DNA of 22,852 nt from Paramoeba atlantica. Lineage: Eukaryota > Discosea. The notes under the pieces are model-generated. The model made no database searches and was not told where the DNA came from. It saw nothing but the letters and a program-made list of their open reading frames with translations. Positions 20,371-22,852 of the stretch are shown piece by piece (within the stretch, counting starts at the first letter, position 1; each line of letters starts with the position of its first letter). Both the position numbers and the translations under genes were made by a program. Where the stretch lies: the NCBI GenBank assembly GCA_977017575.1, contig CDRNVI010000208.1, positions 1 through 22,852 of the forward strand. Direction: 5' to 3'.

Positions 20371-20531
20371 AATTCTCCACACAAGAGAAATATTGAACAC
20401 ATTTTTTGTGTTAGTTTCTTTCCATGTCCCATAAAGTCCTTTTTCCCTCTCTTCGTCAAAAAGACCGCCGAACATACTGGTGTTTACAAAAAAGAGAAGA
20501 AAGAGAAGCAAAAAAGCGAAAAGTGCAAGCG

Positions 20532-21645
20532 ATGAATGAGGACAATTTTTACTTAACAGCATTTCAATGCAACCCCCCTTCCTCTTCTTCTTTACTACCT
20601 TTGAGAAAGGAGGAGGAGAAGTTTACGATATTACCACCTTTTTCAGTTTCTATTCCAGAGCCTTTCAAAAATTATTATCTTTCCTCCTCCGTTCTCAGCA
20701 GCAGCAGCAGAAGCAGCCTTTTAAACCCTCTCAACAAACCTGGAAAAGAACACAAAATTCTTCCCTTTTTTTCACTTCACGAATATCATATCTTTACGAA
20801 CACAAACCTTCCTCAACCACTTCTAACATTTCCACCAGTTCTTTCCCAATATTTGAGCATCTTCTTTTTCTTTTTGAAGAATTCTTGTCGTTTTTCACAA
20901 AAACAAACTTCAAAAAATTTTGATCTTAAAGGAACAATTATGATTGGGTATACTGTTAATGCAATTGGGGCAACAGGTTTTTTCTTTAATTTTTTTTTCT
21001 TTAATTTTTTATCTCTTTTTTCTTTGTTTTTTTCGTTTATCTTTTTTCTCTAACCTTATTTTTGTTTCTTTTTCGTCTGTTCGTCTTACACCCTAACCCA
21101 CCCACCCCCTTTAATTGTTTTCCCCTAATTTTGGATTAGGTTTTGAAAAACCCCACAATTTTGTCCGCCATTTTGGAGTTGCTAATAATCCACTCGAACG
21201 AAAAATTCCCCAATGGAAAAAACAATTATGGCTTCAAGGGAAATACCTATGTTCTCTTCTCGATGATCGCTTCGCTTCTGGGGAATTTGTAATCTATGTT
21301 TCTTTAATGACATCGAATGACCAATCAGTCAAATGGCACTCTGATGAACGCGATATTACATTTCAAATTGTTATTTTTTTAGGAACGTTTGTCGGTGAGA
21401 GTTTTTTTGAATTTGAAGACCCAACAGGAGCATATACAATTCGAATTCCAATTATTCCAGGAACAATAATTGTTTTTGACGGACGTTTGCGACATCGAAA
21501 AATTGCAATGGAAAGTTTTCGTGGGGAACAATACACTGTTATTTTTTTTAAAAATTATGACCAGCAATTCTCTTCCCCGGATAATATTATGTGGCCTCCT
21601 CACTCTTATCATATTTCTTATAATAAAAATATTCTTTTTTTTTAA
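20532..21645 (+). CDS. 2-oxoglutarate/Fe(II)-dependent oxygenase-like protein, two exons
   Basis: Exon 1 runs 20532-20976 and exon 2 21140-21645, joined by a GT-AG intron of 163 bases that keeps one frame (316 residues, TAA 21643-21645). The start is uncertain: an in-frame ATG at 20424 would add 36 basic residues. Exon 1 is Ser/Pro/Phe-rich. Exon 2 carries the double-stranded beta-helix signature: WHSDERD (H215, D217), then GTIIVFDGRLRH (H267) and FRGEQYTVIFF (R276). These are the iron-binding H-x-D...H triad and the basic residue that holds 2-oxoglutarate. The FDG..H....F.GE.Y..I.F pattern recalls TET/JBP-like or related nucleic-acid oxygenases, but prolyl-hydroxylase-like and AlkB-like proteins share the triad. 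It oxidises an unknown substrate. No membrane segment or signal peptide was identified, and no targeting signal is obvious. Confidence 0.7.
20977..21139 (+). other. Intron of the oxygenase gene
   Basis: The donor is CAACAG/GTTTTT and the acceptor TTTTGGATTAG/G. It interrupts the codon after its first base. It is 163 bases, T-rich, and contains C-rich telomere-like CCCTAACCC near 21092-21100. Splicing links an open exon 1 to exon 2 without a stop, whereas unspliced exon 1 runs into a Phe-rich tail and stops. RNA evidence is lacking. Confidence 0.6.
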
Positions 21646-21671
21646 ATTCAAAAAAATTCAAAGATCTTTAA

Positions 21672-21848
21672 TTGTTATTTTTATGGTGGGTAGTTTCAGG
21701 GTTTAAGGTTTTGGAAGAAAAAGAATCAAAAGAAGAAGAAAATCAACAAACATCAAACACCAATCCACCAATTTTCTCTTCTTTTGATTTCGATTCAAAT
21801 ATTAATTCTTTGAAAAAAAAAAGAATTGACACAAAAAAACAACAATGA
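21672..21848 (+). other. Possible terminal exon or separate short coding remnant
   Basis: Fifty-eight open codons ending in TGA with ordinary protein-like composition (EEKESKEEENQQ, then SSFDFDSNINSLKKK) and no start codon. A GTTTCAG at 21693-21699 could be a splice acceptor. It may be an alternative C-terminal exon of the oxygenase gene, but I found no convincing donor near the end of that gene. Confidence 0.25.
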
Positions 21849-21896
21849 AAAGATGTCTTTTTATTTGGGACACCGATTTTTTTTTTCGTTTTTTTT

Positions 21897-22852
21897 TTTA
21901 GGGTTTAGGGTTTAGGGTTTAGGGTTTAGGGTTTAGGGTTTAGGGTTTAGGGTTTAGGGTTTAGGGTTTAGGGTTTAGGGTTTAGGGTTTAGGGTTTAGG
22001 GTTTAGGGTTTAGGGTTTAGGGTTTAGGGTTTAGGGTTTAGGGTTTAGGGTTTAGGGTTTAGGGTTTAGGGTTTAGGGTTTAGGGTTTAGGGTTTAGGGT
22101 TTAGGGTTTAGGGTTTAGGGTTTAGGGTTTAGGGTTTAGGGTTTAGGGTTTAGGGTTTAGGGTTTAGGGTTTAGGGTTTAGGGTTTAGGGTTTAGGGTTT
22201 AGGGTTTAGGGTTTAGGGTTTAGGGTTTAGGGTTTAGGGTTAGGGTTTAGGGTTTAGGGTTTAGGGTTTAGGGTTTAGGGTTTAGGGTTTAGGGTTTAGG
22301 GTTTAGGGTTTAGGGTTTAGGGTTTAGGGTTTAGGGTTTAGGGTTTAGGGTTTAGGGTTTAGGGTTTAGGGTTTAGGGTTTAGGGTTTAGGGTTTAGGGT
22401 TTAGGGTTTAGGGTTTAGGGTTTAGGGTTTAGGGTTTAGGGTTTAGGGTTTAGGGTTTAGGGTTTAGGGTTTAGGGTTTAGGGTTTAGGGTTTAGGGTTT
22501 AGGGTTTAGGGTTTAGGGTTTAGGGTTTAGGGTTTAGGGTTTAGGGTTTAGGGTTTAGGGTTTAGGGTTTAGGGTTTAGGGTTTAGGGTTTAGGGTTTAG
22601 GGTTTAGGGTTTAGGGTTTAGGGTTTAGGGTTTAGGGTTTAGGGTTTAGGGTTTAGGGTTTAGGGTTTAGGGTTTAGGGTTTAGGGTTTAGGGTTTAGGG
22701 TTTAGGGTTTAGGGTTTAGGGTTTAGGGTTTAGGGTTTAGGGTTTAGGGTTTAGGGTTTAGGGTTTAGGGTTTAGGGTTTAGGGTTTAGGGTTTAGGGTT
22801 TAGGGTTTAGGGTTAGGTTTAGGGTTTAGGGTTTAGGGTTTAGGGTTTAGGG
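21897..22852 (+). repeat. Telomere, TTTAGGG array (135 perfect units plus two variants)
   Basis: 956 bases, with 49 TTTAGGG units, one TTAGGG (22240-22245), 81 units, one TTAGG (22813-22817) and five final units to the window end. The G-rich strand runs 5' to 3' toward the right, the orientation of a true right-hand chromosome end. The unit is the Arabidopsis-type repeat, also found in several algae and protists. Confidence 0.98.

Larger units (their letters stand above)
19001..20423. other. T-rich spacer between satellite and oxygenase gene
   Basis: Contains a polypyrimidine block (19040-19260), a degenerate telomere-like GGGGGTTTAGGGG (about 19305-19317), a TAGGGTTTAGGG (about 19886-19897), a hairpin (20045-20074) and an A/T-rich inverted repeat (20116-20370). 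A 60-codon frame at 19681-19863 has no recognisable features. No tRNA, rRNA or clear gene. Confidence 0.45.

Overview
This is the right-hand end of a linear chromosome from an AT-rich microbial eukaryote. The last 956 bases (21897-22852) are an almost pure TTTAGGG array whose G-rich strand points outward, as at a true chromosome end. The T/A-rich DNA, a GT-AG intron, poly(A)-tailed retroelements, a Lys/Glu-repeat protein and this telomere type fit a protist or alga. The sequence alone does not fix the lineage.

Layout, left to right: (a) 1-1460, a small repeat-built low-complexity gene (189-692) and gene-poor T-rich DNA. (b) About 1600-13440, an old DIRS/LTR-kin retroelement fossil split by a large LINE. 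The LINE spans 3107-12557 and is bracketed by a 12-bp target-site duplication. It carries ORF1 (3291-5564) and an endonuclease/reverse transcriptase/RNase H ORF2 (5646-9641), but its tail appears to be interrupted by about 2.4 kb of unrelated DNA (about 9830-12200). (c) About 13440-15604, a broken Ty1/copia fossil on the minus strand, itself hit by a 0.4-kb poly(A)-tailed insert with a 16-bp duplication. (d) 15605-15878, a second, 3'-truncated copy of the LINE head. (e) 15879-17480, simple polypyrimidine/polypurine DNA. (f) 17485-19000, nine units of a 175-190 bp subtelomeric satellite. (g) 19000-20420, T-rich spacer with a hairpin and an A/T-rich inverted repeat. (h) 20532-21645, a two-exon 2-oxoglutarate/Fe(II) oxygenase-like gene, the best candidate host gene. 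(i) the telomere.

The most unusual object is the LINE. Both copies begin with a long 5' poly(A) tract (98 and 37 A) before the same conserved start, and ORF1 and ORF2 are separated by an A-rich spacer of 8-bp repeats. ORF2 is open over 1,332 codons apart from TGA codons. Differences between the two LINE copies all run G/C to A/T, so transition-type decay (methylation deamination or a RIP-like process) is a simpler explanation for the TGAs than a changed genetic code.
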